The notes beneath the pieces are model-generated. The model did no database searches and had not been told where the DNA came from. It was given only the letters and a program-made list of their open reading frames with translations. A stretch of 26,743 nt of DNA from an uncultured Ruminococcus sp. Lineage in GTDB: Bacteria > Bacillota > Clostridia > Oscillospirales > Ruminococcaceae. Location of the stretch: contig CAKSMF010000011.1 of assembly GCA_934474025.1 (NCBI GenBank), forward strand, positions 1-26,743, in the 5' to 3' direction. Position numbers and translations under genes: made by a program. Of this stretch, positions 1-8,876 are shown piece after piece. Position 1 is the first letter of the stretch, and every line of letters begins with the position of its first letter.

Positions 1-1
1 C

Positions 2-550
2 GGAGGTCAGTATCGCAGAATACATTGGAACAACCGTGGCAAAAAATCAATTGTCTGGAGATGTCTTACACGTTTGAAAAACAAGGACAAGTGCAGAGCA
101 AGAACAGTAAAGGAAGAAGTTTTACAAGAGGCATTTCTTGATGCCCTAAATGAAATGCTTGCAAACAGCAATGATTACCTTAACAGACTTACTGCAAATC
201 TTGAAGCTGCAATCAAGCATAACAGCACTGATGAAAAACTTGCAGAAAAAATGAAAGTCTTACAGCAAGATCTCCTTGACAGAACTGAACGCAGAGAAAA
301 TTATGATGATGTTGCCACAGAAATTCTTCGCATTCGTGAACTTCAGGAACAAAGCAATATGGACAGTATCACAAAAGCTGAACACAAAAAAAGAATACAG
401 GAACTGCAAAGATTCATCAAATCTCAGCCGACTGCTGTCACAAAATTTGATGAATCCCTTGCAAAAAATCTTCTCTCACAAATTATTATTCACGATGATT
501 TCTTAGAATTCAAGTTTAAATCAGGTGTGACAATGAGTGTTGAAAAATGA
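2..550 (+). CDS. Large serine recombinase, C-terminal part (5' end outside window)
   Basis: The frame is open from base 2, so the gene starts before the window. The first codons read GGQYRRIHWNN..., ending in WRCLTRLKNKDKCRAR, which resembles the second half of the recombinase zinc beta-ribbon domain with its last two cysteines. Then follows a long charged, helical, coiled-coil-like segment (roughly residues 45-150 of the visible part), typical of the C-terminus of large serine integrases and transposon recombinases. The catalytic N-terminal serine domain is not in view. Such enzymes integrate and excise mobile elements, and their gene often sits at the element's edge, so the left side of the window is probably the end of another element. 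A strong terminator follows 29 bases after the TGA stop. Function is inferred from the C-terminal domain only. Confidence 0.75.
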   Translation, partial: GGQYRRIHWNNRGKKSIVWRCLTRLKNKDKCRARTVKEEVLQEAFLDALNEMLANSNDYLNRLTANLEAAIKHNSTDEKLAEKMKVLQQDLLDRTERRENYDDVATEILRIRELQEQSNMDSITKAEHKKRIQELQRFIKSQPTAVTKFDESLAKNLLSQIIIHDDFLEFKFKSGVTMSVEK

Positions 551-578
551 CTTTTCTCTCCCCTATTGATATAAGTTA

Positions 579-628
579 AGCACGTCAAAGACTACAGATT
601 TCACGTAGCTTTGGCGTGCTTTTTATTT
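579..628 (+). terminator. Rho-independent terminator after the serine recombinase
   Basis: AGCACGTCAAAG (579-590) pairs with CTTTGGCGTGCT (609-620) with one G-U pair, an 18-base loop, then TTTTATTT. It closes the recombinase transcript. Confidence 0.85.
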
Positions 629-671
629 ATACAAGGTAAGAATTATATCCCCGTTTGTGCATTTTGACGAA

Positions 672-747
672 TGACAACAAATTTCTACACTCAACCTGTC
701 GATTTATCATTTTATCTCAAAAACTGTAGTGTGTGTATTTGTTGTCA
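672..747. repeat. 11-bp perfect inverted repeat spanning 76 bp
   Basis: TGACAACAAAT (672-682) is repeated as its exact reverse complement at 737-747. The pairing continues imperfectly inward (TACACT against AGTGTGTGTA). It lies in the 306-base gap between the recombinase terminator and rlmD, where no gene is supported. It could be an attachment-site remnant, a small element's ends or an RNA hairpin. The remainder of the gap (551-856) shows only this unit and the recombinase terminator. Confidence 0.5.
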
Positions 748-856
748 CTATATTTTAGCCTGCTCAATCTCATGGAATACAGTAAAAAGAGCATTTTTAT
801 CGTATCCCATAAAAGCATATATCCTCAAAAAACAACGTAGAATAGGGATTTTCAGC

Positions 857-2200
857 CTATTTCCTTGACATCAATACCACGCACTCAACGTGTCTTGTAT
901 GGGGAAACAAATCTGCACCACAGACTTTTCGAGCAGAATAGCCAAGTTGACTAAACAATTTAACATCTCTGGCAGCAGTAGAAGGATTACATGAAATCAT
1001 CACTATTTTTTTTGGTGAAGATTTTGCAATAATTTGAATAGTTTCCGGTGAACAGCCTTTGCGTGGAGGGTCTATAACGATTATATCAGGATATATATTC
1101 AAATTTTTTAAAACTTCTTCAACATCTCCACAATAAAACTCCGCATTGGGAATATTGTTTACAACTGAATTTCTGCGAGCATTTTCAATAGCATCTGGAA
1201 TAACTTCCACACCAATTATTCTTTCAGCATTTCCAGCCATTGAAAGACCTATTGTTCCTGCTCCGCAATATAAATCTGCAATAACATCGTTGACTGATGG
1301 TGAAGCAAATTCAAGAGCTTTTCTGTAAATTTTTTCTGCTTGTACAGTATTGACTTGATAAAATGATAATGGTGAAATTTCTATTTTGTTGCCACACATA
1401 ATATCAGAAATAGTATCATTGCCATATAAAGTGACACACTTCTGACCAAGAATCACATTTGTTTTATCGGGATTTATATTCATTATAATACTTTTTACAG
1501 ACGGAAACTTTTCTGAAACAATTCGGCATAATGATGACAGTTGTCTTAAAACATCTTTTCTTACGACAAAACAAAGCATTATTTCTTGAGAATAGTTTCC
1601 TTTACGAATATATATATGACGCATAATTCCGGTATTTGTACTTTCAGAGTAAACTGAAATCTTATGTGCATTTATATATTCAAGCACAGTATCAAGAATA
1701 TCTCGGAAAATCTCCGGCTGTAACATACAATCAGTAACCGGAATAACTTTATGTGTACGTTTGGCATAAAAACCGCATATAGCATTGCCGTCAATATAAG
1801 CTAATGGATATTGTGCTTTGTTTCGATAATGATTTGTTTCTTCTGCACTTATAAATTCATCAAATTCCGGATTAATTCCACCTATTCGCTGAAAAGCATC
1901 TTTTACAATATTGTTTTTTATCTGACATTCCGCCTTATAATTCATATGGCGAAATGTACAGCCCCCGCATTTTTTATAAACAGGACAATCGGGTATTATT
2001 CTATCAGGTGACGGAGTTATAATTTCATCAATTATTCCATAAGCATAATTTTTAAGTACTTTTACTATTTTTATTTTTGCTTTGTCCCCTATTGCCGTAT
2101 CTGGTACAAAAACTGCCATTCCGTCTATCCTGCAAACTCCATTTCCTTCAGAAGTCATTCCAGTTATTTCAGCAGTTATAAACTGATTTTTTTCAAGCAT
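857..2200 (-). CDS. rlmD: 23S rRNA (uracil-5-)-methyltransferase, RlmD/RumA family
   Basis: This 447-residue protein has the TrmA/RumA layout. An N-terminal TRAM-like beta-barrel spans about residues 1-60. Iron-sulfur cysteines C72, C78, C81 (CPVYKKCGGC) and C158 follow. The C-terminal SAM-dependent methyltransferase domain has the SAM loop DLYCGAGTIGLSMA, the DPPRKGC motif and the catalytic-cysteine motif SCNPST near residue 398. The family uses SAM to make m5U in rRNA or tRNA; which uridine is modified cannot be told from sequence, because Firmicutes often carry several paralogues. The start ATG has AAGGAG seven bases upstream. The gene overlaps the end of hemZ by 25 bp, so it is probably the last gene of that operon. 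Length is normal for the family. Stop is TAG. Confidence 0.93.
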   Translation of the reverse strand: MLEKNQFITAEITGMTSEGNGVCRIDGMAVFVPDTAIGDKAKIKIVKVLKNYAYGIIDEIITPSPDRIIPDCPVYKKCGGCTFRHMNYKAECQIKNNIVKDAFQRIGGINPEFDEFISAEETNHYRNKAQYPLAYIDGNAICGFYAKRTHKVIPVTDCMLQPEIFRDILDTVLEYINAHKISVYSESTNTGIMRHIYIRKGNYSQEIMLCFVVRKDVLRQLSSLCRIVSEKFPSVKSIIMNINPDKTNVILGQKCVTLYGNDTISDIMCGNKIEISPLSFYQVNTVQAEKIYRKALEFASPSVNDVIADLYCGAGTIGLSMAGNAERIIGVEVIPDAIENARRNSVVNNIPNAEFYCGDVEEVLKNLNIYPDIIVIDPPRKGCSPETIQIIAKSSPKKIVMISCNPSTAARDVKLFSQLGYSARKVCGADLFPHTRHVECVVLMSRK

Positions 2201-3642
2201 TCTGTTATCTCCTTTTTCTTAGTCATAAGCTGTTCAAAATTTCCTATGTATTCATAAGGAAACTTATAATTATGGATTCTTGTAATTTTGTTATCCGGAT
2301 AAACCAGTTTAGTTGAAGCTGCACAACCTGCTCCAATAATAGTCTGTGTTTCGTCCATAATATAAATATTGTAATAACTTTCAAATCCTTTTTTTGAATA
2401 ACCCACATTTTCAAGATTATCAACCGTATTTTTCTGACGGTACATATAATAAGGATAATAATTGTTATCCATAAGCTTTTTTATACTATAATCAACCATT
2501 TCAGAAGCAGGATTAGTAATATTTTCGTTACCCTGCATGAAAAGATTTGCAGCACGTTTAAGGGTAAGCGTATGAACAGTTATGCTTTCTGGAGAAAGGT
2601 CAACAATTTTATCGAGAGTATTACGAAAACTTTCAACGGTTTCAGTTGGCAGTCCTGCAATAAGGTCTGTATTTATGTTATTGAATCCTATTTTTCTTGC
2701 AAGCTCAAACGCTTTTAACGCATCTTCACCGGAATGTCTGCGTCCTATAACTTTAAGCACATCATCATTAAGAGTCTGCGGATTTATTGAAATTCTGTTT
2801 GCACCATATTCCTTGATTACATTTAGTTTTTCTTCTGTAATTGTATCCGGTCTGCCTGCTTCAAAACTGTATTCACGTATTTTATCCAAATCGAAATTAT
2901 TGCGTACACATTCCATAATAGTGCGAATATCTTCTGCCGGAATTGCTGTAGGAGTACCGCCTCCAAAATACACCGTATCAATGGGAGTATTTGTTTCTTT
3001 TATTATATTACTGATGATTTCAAGTTCACGGCAAAGGCATTCTATATAATCGGGAATGAGTTTTTTAGCTGATTCAATAGAATGTGATACAAATGAACAA
3101 TAGCTACATCTTGACGGACAAAATGGTATTGATATATAAAGGCTTACTGCTTTACGGTTTATTTTCCGGATTATTGGCAACTGATTTATTGCTGTATCAT
3201 AAGCAAGCTTAAATTTTTCCGGAGACAATTCATATTTATCAATAAGAATTTTTTCTATCTCTGAAAAATTTTTTCCTTGTTCTATAAGTTCAGTAACTTT
3301 TTTTACAGGACGTATTCCGGTCATAATTCCCCAAGCTGGAGTTATTTTGAGTGCATTTTTGAGAATATGATATATCAAACGGCATAATTCATGTTCAATA
3401 TACTTTGTATCATTGTTAGAAATATTCTTTTCATTATGGAAAAGCTGTCCATTGATTTTTATATCTGTAAATATTCTCCCCTGCTCTGCTCCTGCAACAA
3501 CAAAATTATCACCTATGGCATTATCTATGCTATCAGAAAACTGAAATTTTTCAGTCGGAAAGAAAATTTTAAGAGTTGACTCTATTTCGTATTTAAAAGA
3601 ATTGCCGATTAAAATAACCGGCATTTTAGAAACATTATTCAT
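2176..3642 (-). CDS. hemZ: Radical SAM coproporphyrinogen dehydrogenase-like protein HemZ
   Basis: A 488-residue radical SAM protein. The 4Fe-4S/SAM triad CPSRCSYC (C175, C179, C182) follows an N-terminal extension of about 165 residues, the layout of Firmicutes HemZ rather than shorter HemN/HemW. The glycine-rich SAM segment YFGGGTPTA and the HemN-like NPQTLNDDVL stretch are present. The family is annotated as oxygen-independent coproporphyrinogen III dehydrogenase in haem synthesis. No other haem gene is in the window, so the substrate here is uncertain and a HemW-like or other role is possible. Its start overlaps the stop of the upstream MBL hydrolase by 4 bp (ATGA), indicating translational coupling. 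Confidence 0.88.
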   Translation of the reverse strand: MNNVSKMPVILIGNSFKYEIESTLKIFFPTEKFQFSDSIDNAIGDNFVVAGAEQGRIFTDIKINGQLFHNEKNISNNDTKYIEHELCRLIYHILKNALKITPAWGIMTGIRPVKKVTELIEQGKNFSEIEKILIDKYELSPEKFKLAYDTAINQLPIIRKINRKAVSLYISIPFCPSRCSYCSFVSHSIESAKKLIPDYIECLCRELEIISNIIKETNTPIDTVYFGGGTPTAIPAEDIRTIMECVRNNFDLDKIREYSFEAGRPDTITEEKLNVIKEYGANRISINPQTLNDDVLKVIGRRHSGEDALKAFELARKIGFNNINTDLIAGLPTETVESFRNTLDKIVDLSPESITVHTLTLKRAANLFMQGNENITNPASEMVDYSIKKLMDNNYYPYYMYRQKNTVDNLENVGYSKKGFESYYNIYIMDETQTIIGAGCAASTKLVYPDNKITRIHNYKFPYEYIGNFEQLMTKKKEITECLKKISL

Positions 3643-4268
3643 TTCTTGAATCTCCTGAGATATGGATTTGAATTTTTTTCGTATTCCAGTTCTGTTTTGT
3701 CACCGTGACCTGTAAGAACTGTGTAATTTCCGTCAAGATTGTAAAGTTTTTCAAGCGAGTGAACCATAAGTTCAGGACTGCTTCCCGGGAAATTTGTTCT
3801 GCCTATTGAACAGCAAAAAAGAGTATCACCAGAAAATATTACATCATCGCATATATAACATACACTTCCCATAGAATGCCCTGGAGTATGCAGAACTTTA
3901 AAATCACAATTACCATCTGAAATAACATCACCGCCATGAATAACTGTATATTCAGATATAGGATTAAATACTGTACAGGCTATAAAATCAGCAAGCGAAA
4001 GTCCTGCACTCTGAAGCATAGGAGCGTCCTGCTCATGTACAAATATTTCAGCACCCGTCTGACGTGAAACTTCTTCCGCACCGTTAATATGGTCAAAATG
4101 ACCATGAGTGAGCAGGATTTTATTAAGTTTAAGTTTTTTCATAGTAAGAAATTCAAGTAATAATCTTGGACTTCCTCCGACATCAACTGCAATACACTGA
4201 TTCGGAGCAGTTTCAGCTATATAGCAGTTCGCACGGAGTTCACCGAGCTGTAATGTATGAATTTTCAT
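3639..4268 (-). CDS. MBL-fold metallo-hydrolase (glyoxalase II-like)
   Basis: A 209-residue metallo-beta-lactamase-fold protein. The zinc-binding motif THGHFDH (H55, H57, D59, H60) lies after an N-terminal strand region. Further metal ligands are likely the His of HTPGHSMGSV, the Asp of FSGDTLF and the His of LTGHGDKTE. Single-domain members of this type occur widely in Firmicutes next to relA and hemZ and are called hydroxyacylglutathione hydrolase-like; the real thioester substrate is unknown, as these bacteria usually lack glutathione. I chose the ATG at 4268 because AAAAGGAGAACAATT precedes it; a longer frame to 4304 has no ribosome site. relA ends 16 bases upstream, and the stop overlaps hemZ by 4 bp. 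Confidence 0.9.
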   Translation of the reverse strand: MKIHTLQLGELRANCYIAETAPNQCIAVDVGGSPRLLLEFLTMKKLKLNKILLTHGHFDHINGAEEVSRQTGAEIFVHEQDAPMLQSAGLSLADFIACTVFNPISEYTVIHGGDVISDGNCDFKVLHTPGHSMGSVCYICDDVIFSGDTLFCCSIGRTNFPGSSPELMVHSLEKLYNLDGNYTVLTGHGDKTELEYEKNSNPYLRRFKK

Positions 4269-4284
4269 AATTGTTCTCCTTTTA

Positions 4285-6555
4285 TCAAATCGTTGCACGT
4301 TCAACAGATATTACACCTTTAATTTTTCTGAGTTTGTCAAAAAGGTTTTTAAGCTGTTCGGTACTGGAAATAACTATTGTACTTTCAAATAATGCGTTGC
4401 CATTTTTAAGGCATCTTGATGATGAATGCACTATCGGAACTCTTGCTTCAAGGAGTACTTCGGAAATATCATGAACAAGTCCCACACGGTCAGTGGCAGT
4501 AACTTCAAAGCTTGTCTGCAACTGTGAATTACAGTCTTCTGACCATTGTATATCGCACCATCTGTTCATTTCTTCAGGAATATTTCTTTTAACAGCCGAT
4601 AAATAGTTAGTACACTTTGTAGTATGAACTGAAATTCCGTAACCTCTTGTAATATAGCCTACTATATCATCACCAGGCAAAGGATTACAGCACTGAGCAA
4701 ATTTAACAGCAATATCATTAACTTTATCAAGAATTATACTGTTTTTATTGGTTTGTTTTGGCTTTACAAGAGGTACTGCTGAGGATTCTTCACTTTCTGT
4801 ATCAATATAGAACTTCTGATATTTGTCTTTAAGACGTGGAATTATTTTACTTAATGAAATTCCTCCATAACCTATTGACGCATAGAAATCTTCAAGTGTT
4901 TCACAATTGTGTCTTTTGAAGTCATCTTCAAGAAAATCATTGTATTTATCTTCAGAAAGATATATTTTATTACGTTTAAATTCGTTTTCAAGCTGTTCCT
5001 TTCCCTCTTTAATATTTTCTTCACGGCGTTCCCTCTTAAACCATGAACGTATTTTTGAACGTGCTTCACTGGTAGTTACAATATTAAGCCATGCACGGTT
5101 AGGAGCTTTATTTTCATCTTTACTTGTTATAATCTCACAGACTTCACCGGTATGCAATTTATAGTCAAATGGTACTATTTTTCCGTCAACTTTAGCACCA
5201 ACCATTTTGTGACCTACCATTGTATGAATCTTGTATGCAAAGTCTATTACATTTGCACCAACAGGAAGTGAAACAGACATTCCCTTTGGAGTAACAACAA
5301 CAATATCTTCGGGAGCAAGGTCATTTTTGATAACTGAAACTATTTCTTCTACATCATCAGAAGTCTGCTGAGTTTCAAGAACTTTTCTTACCCATGACAA
5401 ACGCTCTTCCATTTTATCCTTGCCATAAATACCCTCTTTGTACTTCCAGTGTGCAGCGATACCATATTCAGCAGTTTCATGCATTTCCCATGTTCTTATT
5501 TGAACTTCAAAAGGTATTCCCTCTTTACCGAGTACAGTTGTATGCAATGACTGATACATATTTTCTTTAGGATTTGAAATATAATCCTTGAAACGTCCCG
5601 GAATGGGTGTAAACATATCGCATATCAATCCAAAAACACTGAAACATTCAGGTTTTGTTGAAACTATAATACGCACGGCATATTTATCATAAATCTGGTC
5701 AATAGTTTTACCTTTCATGAAAACTTTCTTATAGATTCCATAAATGCTTTTTACACGTCCGTCAACAAACGGAGGTTCTGAAAACATATTTGATGATTTA
5801 AGACCTTCTGAAATACGTTTTTTAATAGTTTCAATGAAAGCTTCACGTTCTTCCTTTTTATTTTCAAGAATGCTTTCTATTTCTGCATATGCAAATGGGT
5901 CAAGATAATGGAATGAAAGGTCTTCAAGTTCTTCTTTAACGGCTCTTATTCCGAGACGATGAGCAATTGGTGCATAAATATTCATTGTTTCGTGAGCAAT
6001 TCTCATTTGTTTTTCAGCAGAACAGTACTTGAGAGTTCTCATATTATGAAGTCTGTCACAAAGCTTTATAATCATAACTCTTATATCCTGAGACATTGCA
6101 AGGAGAATTTTTCTGATATTCTCTGCACGTTGTTCACTTTTACTGAAATATGGTACTTTTCCAAGTTTTGTAACACCATCAACCAATAAAGCAACATCTT
6201 GTCCGAATCTTTTTTTAAGTTCATCAAAAGTAGCAGAGGTATCTTCTATAACATCATGCAATAAAGCTGCACATATTGTATCGGTATCCATGCCAAGTTC
6301 AAGCAAACTATATGCAACTGCCAACGGGTGTATTATATAGTCCTGACCTGATGAACGTTTCTGTCCTCTATGAGCCTTTTCGGCAAACTGATATGCAGAA
6401 ATAATTTTACTAAGGTCATATTGCTTATCGTCCGTAAGAATTTTCTGAATAAGTGTCTCAATGGTGAAGTTGTCATCAAAATCAGGAATGCTTTTAAGAA
6501 GATATTCCCTATTTGCTTTAACCGGAACAGCATTTTCAGTTTTTTTGGAATCCAT
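4285..6555 (-). CDS. relA: Bifunctional (p)ppGpp synthetase/hydrolase (RelA/SpoT, Rel)
   Basis: A 756-residue Rel protein that makes and degrades (p)ppGpp in the stringent response. An intact HD hydrolase domain is visible (LLHDVIEDT, H100-D101, and CDRLHNMRT near 166-174), so degradation is expected. The synthetase domain follows (about 250-370), with RFKD at 321-324, the RxKD signature of bifunctional enzymes rather than the ExDD of RelA-only synthetases. A TGS domain spans about 405-465, with a zinc-finger-like segment (FAQCCNPLPGD) and a C-terminal ACT domain (about 675-756). Start at 6555 is chosen because AAAGGAGAATTTATT precedes the ATG; the upstream in-frame ATG at 6573 contains that ribosome site. 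A promoter lies at 6582-6610. Length is normal. Confidence 0.96.
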   Translation of the reverse strand: MDSKKTENAVPVKANREYLLKSIPDFDDNFTIETLIQKILTDDKQYDLSKIISAYQFAEKAHRGQKRSSGQDYIIHPLAVAYSLLELGMDTDTICAALLHDVIEDTSATFDELKKRFGQDVALLVDGVTKLGKVPYFSKSEQRAENIRKILLAMSQDIRVMIIKLCDRLHNMRTLKYCSAEKQMRIAHETMNIYAPIAHRLGIRAVKEELEDLSFHYLDPFAYAEIESILENKKEEREAFIETIKKRISEGLKSSNMFSEPPFVDGRVKSIYGIYKKVFMKGKTIDQIYDKYAVRIIVSTKPECFSVFGLICDMFTPIPGRFKDYISNPKENMYQSLHTTVLGKEGIPFEVQIRTWEMHETAEYGIAAHWKYKEGIYGKDKMEERLSWVRKVLETQQTSDDVEEIVSVIKNDLAPEDIVVVTPKGMSVSLPVGANVIDFAYKIHTMVGHKMVGAKVDGKIVPFDYKLHTGEVCEIITSKDENKAPNRAWLNIVTTSEARSKIRSWFKRERREENIKEGKEQLENEFKRNKIYLSEDKYNDFLEDDFKRHNCETLEDFYASIGYGGISLSKIIPRLKDKYQKFYIDTESEESSAVPLVKPKQTNKNSIILDKVNDIAVKFAQCCNPLPGDDIVGYITRGYGISVHTTKCTNYLSAVKRNIPEEMNRWCDIQWSEDCNSQLQTSFEVTATDRVGLVHDISEVLLEARVPIVHSSSRCLKNGNALFESTIVISSTEQLKNLFDKLRKIKGVISVERATI

Positions 6556-6581
6556 AATAAATTCTCCTTTCATAAATTCCG

Positions 6582-6610
6582 ATAATAATGTATCGTTTTG
6601 TTTCAGTCAA
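6582..6610 (-). promoter_or_regulatory. Promoter of relA
   Basis: On the minus strand TTGACT (6605-6610) is separated by 17 bases from TATTAT (6582-6587), 27 bases before the relA ATG. relA and the genes after it can be transcribed independently of recJ. Confidence 0.65.
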
Positions 6611-6652
6611 TAATTTCCTTTTTAATTTGTTCAATCTGCTATTTTTTTTTAA

Positions 6653-8671
6653 TCAGTTCAGTTTATTTCTAAGCGAAATGAGTACAGGTGCAGAATTAAG
6701 GTCAACCTTGCTGGTAACTTTTACTCTTTTAATAATGGTATCGGAATAAGAAAAAGAGATTAATCCAAGTTGGCGGAGTGCCTCAAGTGCTACCAGAAAT
6801 TTACAATAATTAAGTGTTGTACTCAGTTTAATATAAAGGCAGTCCGAAGATATACCAGAATCCGGAATACATTTATATATGTGTGCTGTTTCGTCACGTG
6901 TAGGAATCATATTTTTGTAATAGTTTTCAGGGAGTTCCTCTCCACGCATAAACGACTCAAAAGCATTGTTTGCAGAAAAATATTTATTCTGTTCAAAACG
7001 GCTCGGGCGTATGTCTTCAATAAGCAAATTAATAGTTCTATTGCCATTGAATTCGTTTGTACCGATTGTAACAACCATGTCGCAGATTTCGCCTTTTTTC
7101 ACCATAAGATTATCGGGAGACCTGAAAAATGCCAATGCATCAATTATACAATTGCCTATCTGAACGCATAATTTTGAATGTTTTCCCTCTGATAATGAAA
7201 TAATTTCATTTATATGGGCATTGCATACTAAAAACTTAGGTTTTTCATTTTCAAAACCATAAGGTTCAAGTATTTTAAGTTCATCTACAATGGAAATGTT
7301 AATCATATCCGGATAAAGTAACACATCTGCCTGAAGTTTCAGTGATGGCATGGACTTATGATTTTCAAGTGCATACTTTTCAAGAAGTGCATGAAATTCG
7401 TCTTTCATACCCTGTTTTATTGTAAAACCGCCTGCTCCAATATGACCTCCGAATTTTTCAAGAGCTTCTGCTGAATAAGTCAAAGCTTCAAAAACAGAAA
7501 AATCTCCGAAAGCTCTTGCTGAACCTCTTATTTCGCCGTCATTTTCCGAAGCTATAAAGCATGGCTTTCCGAAACGCTCTTCAATACGTGATGCAACTAT
7601 TCCAATAACACCATGATGCCAGTTTTTACCACAGATAAAAATAACTCTTTCTCGTATGATTTCCGGATTTTCATCAATCATTCTGTAAATCTCGTTTATA
7701 ATATCTGTTTCGGATTTTTTTCTTTCTTCATTCAAGGAATCCAAATCCTTTGCAATTTCCAGAGCCTCATCATAGCTTTCACTAAGAAAAAGTTCCATTG
7801 CTGTTTTAGGAGACCCGAAACGTCCGGTAACGTTGATACGTGGAGCAATTCTGAAACCAATTGAATATGTATCAATAGCCTTGTTTATTCTGCATACTTC
7901 TTTAAGAGCAATAAGTGCTGGTCTGTCAGTATTATCAATCAGTCTCATTCCATACGAAACTAAAAAACGGTTTTCACCAGTAAGACTAACAATATCCGCA
8001 ACAGTAGCTATAGCTGCAAGGTCGGCGAACTGTTCCAAAGCAATAGTATAGTCCCCTCCCTCAAGAGCGGAAACAACTTTTAAAGCGATTCCCGCACCAC
8101 ACATATATTTAAAAGGCGATTCACAATCATGACGATGAGGGTCTACAATGGCTTCTGCCTGCGGAAGAACTTCCCCCTCTTGATGATGGTCTGTAATAAC
8201 AAGTTTCATTCCGAGAGAATATATATATTCAGCTTCTTTTACAGCTGAAATACCATTATCAACAGTAAGTATAAGTCTGGCACCGGATTCATAAATCTGG
8301 TCAATTGCTTTGTTATTAAGACCATAACCTTCTGAACGTTCCGGAATATAGTACATAACATCTGCACCAATTTCTGAAAGGTATGAATACAATATAACTG
8401 TTGACATAACGCCATCACAGTCATAGTCACCATAAATGCATATACGCTCCCCGTTATCAACAGCATCATTTATAACATCAGTGGCTTTTTGCATATCCTT
8501 TATTAAAAATGGATTTGAAAGTTCATTGACTTGTAAATTCTCCATTACTTTTTCTGGTGTGGAATAACCTTTCGCAACAAGCACCGATGCAATTAATGTT
8601 GAAACTGAAAGTCCGGATTTAATTTTCTGTACAATATCCTTATCCGGATTGTATACACTCCACTTTTTCAT
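6653..8671 (-). CDS. recJ: Single-stranded-DNA-specific exonuclease RecJ
   Basis: A 672-residue RecJ, the 5'-3' ssDNA exonuclease of recombination and mismatch repair. The DHH phosphoesterase core is clear: DYDCDG (82-87), TVDNGIS (137-142) and DHHQEGE (161-167). The DHHA1 motif GGHIGAGGF lies near residue 400. An OB-fold domain and a further C-terminal region ending in a winged-helix-like stretch follow, as in Firmicutes RecJ. Start at ATG 8671 is preferred: AAGGAG lies about 8 bases upstream, while the in-frame TTG at 8677 is too close to it. The gene is first in the housekeeping cluster, with its own promoter at 8707-8735; relA follows 97 bases after its stop. Confidence 0.95.
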   Translation of the reverse strand: MKKWSVYNPDKDIVQKIKSGLSVSTLIASVLVAKGYSTPEKVMENLQVNELSNPFLIKDMQKATDVINDAVDNGERICIYGDYDCDGVMSTVILYSYLSEIGADVMYYIPERSEGYGLNNKAIDQIYESGARLILTVDNGISAVKEAEYIYSLGMKLVITDHHQEGEVLPQAEAIVDPHRHDCESPFKYMCGAGIALKVVSALEGGDYTIALEQFADLAAIATVADIVSLTGENRFLVSYGMRLIDNTDRPALIALKEVCRINKAIDTYSIGFRIAPRINVTGRFGSPKTAMELFLSESYDEALEIAKDLDSLNEERKKSETDIINEIYRMIDENPEIIRERVIFICGKNWHHGVIGIVASRIEERFGKPCFIASENDGEIRGSARAFGDFSVFEALTYSAEALEKFGGHIGAGGFTIKQGMKDEFHALLEKYALENHKSMPSLKLQADVLLYPDMINISIVDELKILEPYGFENEKPKFLVCNAHINEIISLSEGKHSKLCVQIGNCIIDALAFFRSPDNLMVKKGEICDMVVTIGTNEFNGNRTINLLIEDIRPSRFEQNKYFSANNAFESFMRGEELPENYYKNMIPTRDETAHIYKCIPDSGISSDCLYIKLSTTLNYCKFLVALEALRQLGLISFSYSDTIIKRVKVTSKVDLNSAPVLISLRNKLN

Positions 8672-8706
8672 ACACAATCTCCTTTTTCCAAAATCTGAAT
8701 AAGTAT

Positions 8707-8735
8707 ATTATATCATTTTCTTATAACATTTTCAA
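8707..8735 (-). promoter_or_regulatory. Promoter of the recJ cluster
   Basis: On the minus strand TTGAAA (8730-8735), 17 bases, then TATAAT (8707-8712), 35 bases before the recJ ATG. Confidence 0.7.
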
Positions 8736-8780
8736 TAGAATGCAAACAAATTTTTTTCATAAAAATTTCAGGAAATTATC

Positions 8781-8809
8781 TTGTAGTATATGTAAATTCA
8801 TGGTATAAT
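8781..8809 (+). promoter_or_regulatory. Promoter-like sequence pointing into a terminator
   Basis: TTGTAG (8781-8786), 17 bases, TATAAT (8804-8809) on the plus strand. No gene follows on this strand; the next structure is the hairpin at 8836-8863, so a transcript would be only about 50 bases long. It could be chance in AT-rich DNA. Confidence 0.4.
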
Positions 8810-8830
8810 ATTTTTACGTATGTATTATTA

Positions 8831-8870
8831 AAAAAAGCACCCAGTAAGAAAATACTGAGTGCTTTTTATT
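8831..8870 (-). terminator. Bidirectional terminator closing the sortase operon
   Basis: AGCACCCAGTA (8836-8846) pairs with TACTGAGTGCT (8853-8863). On the minus strand it is followed by a T run (the A run 8831-8836) and on the plus strand by TTTTTATT. It lies just past the stop of the last gene of the operon. Confidence 0.85.
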
Positions 8871-8876
8871 AAATAA

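Noticed and set aside
841..862. Terminator at the end of rlmD (AATAGG/CCTATT)
   Set aside because: The stem is only six base pairs, overlaps the stop codon and has a poor T run; too weak to list.
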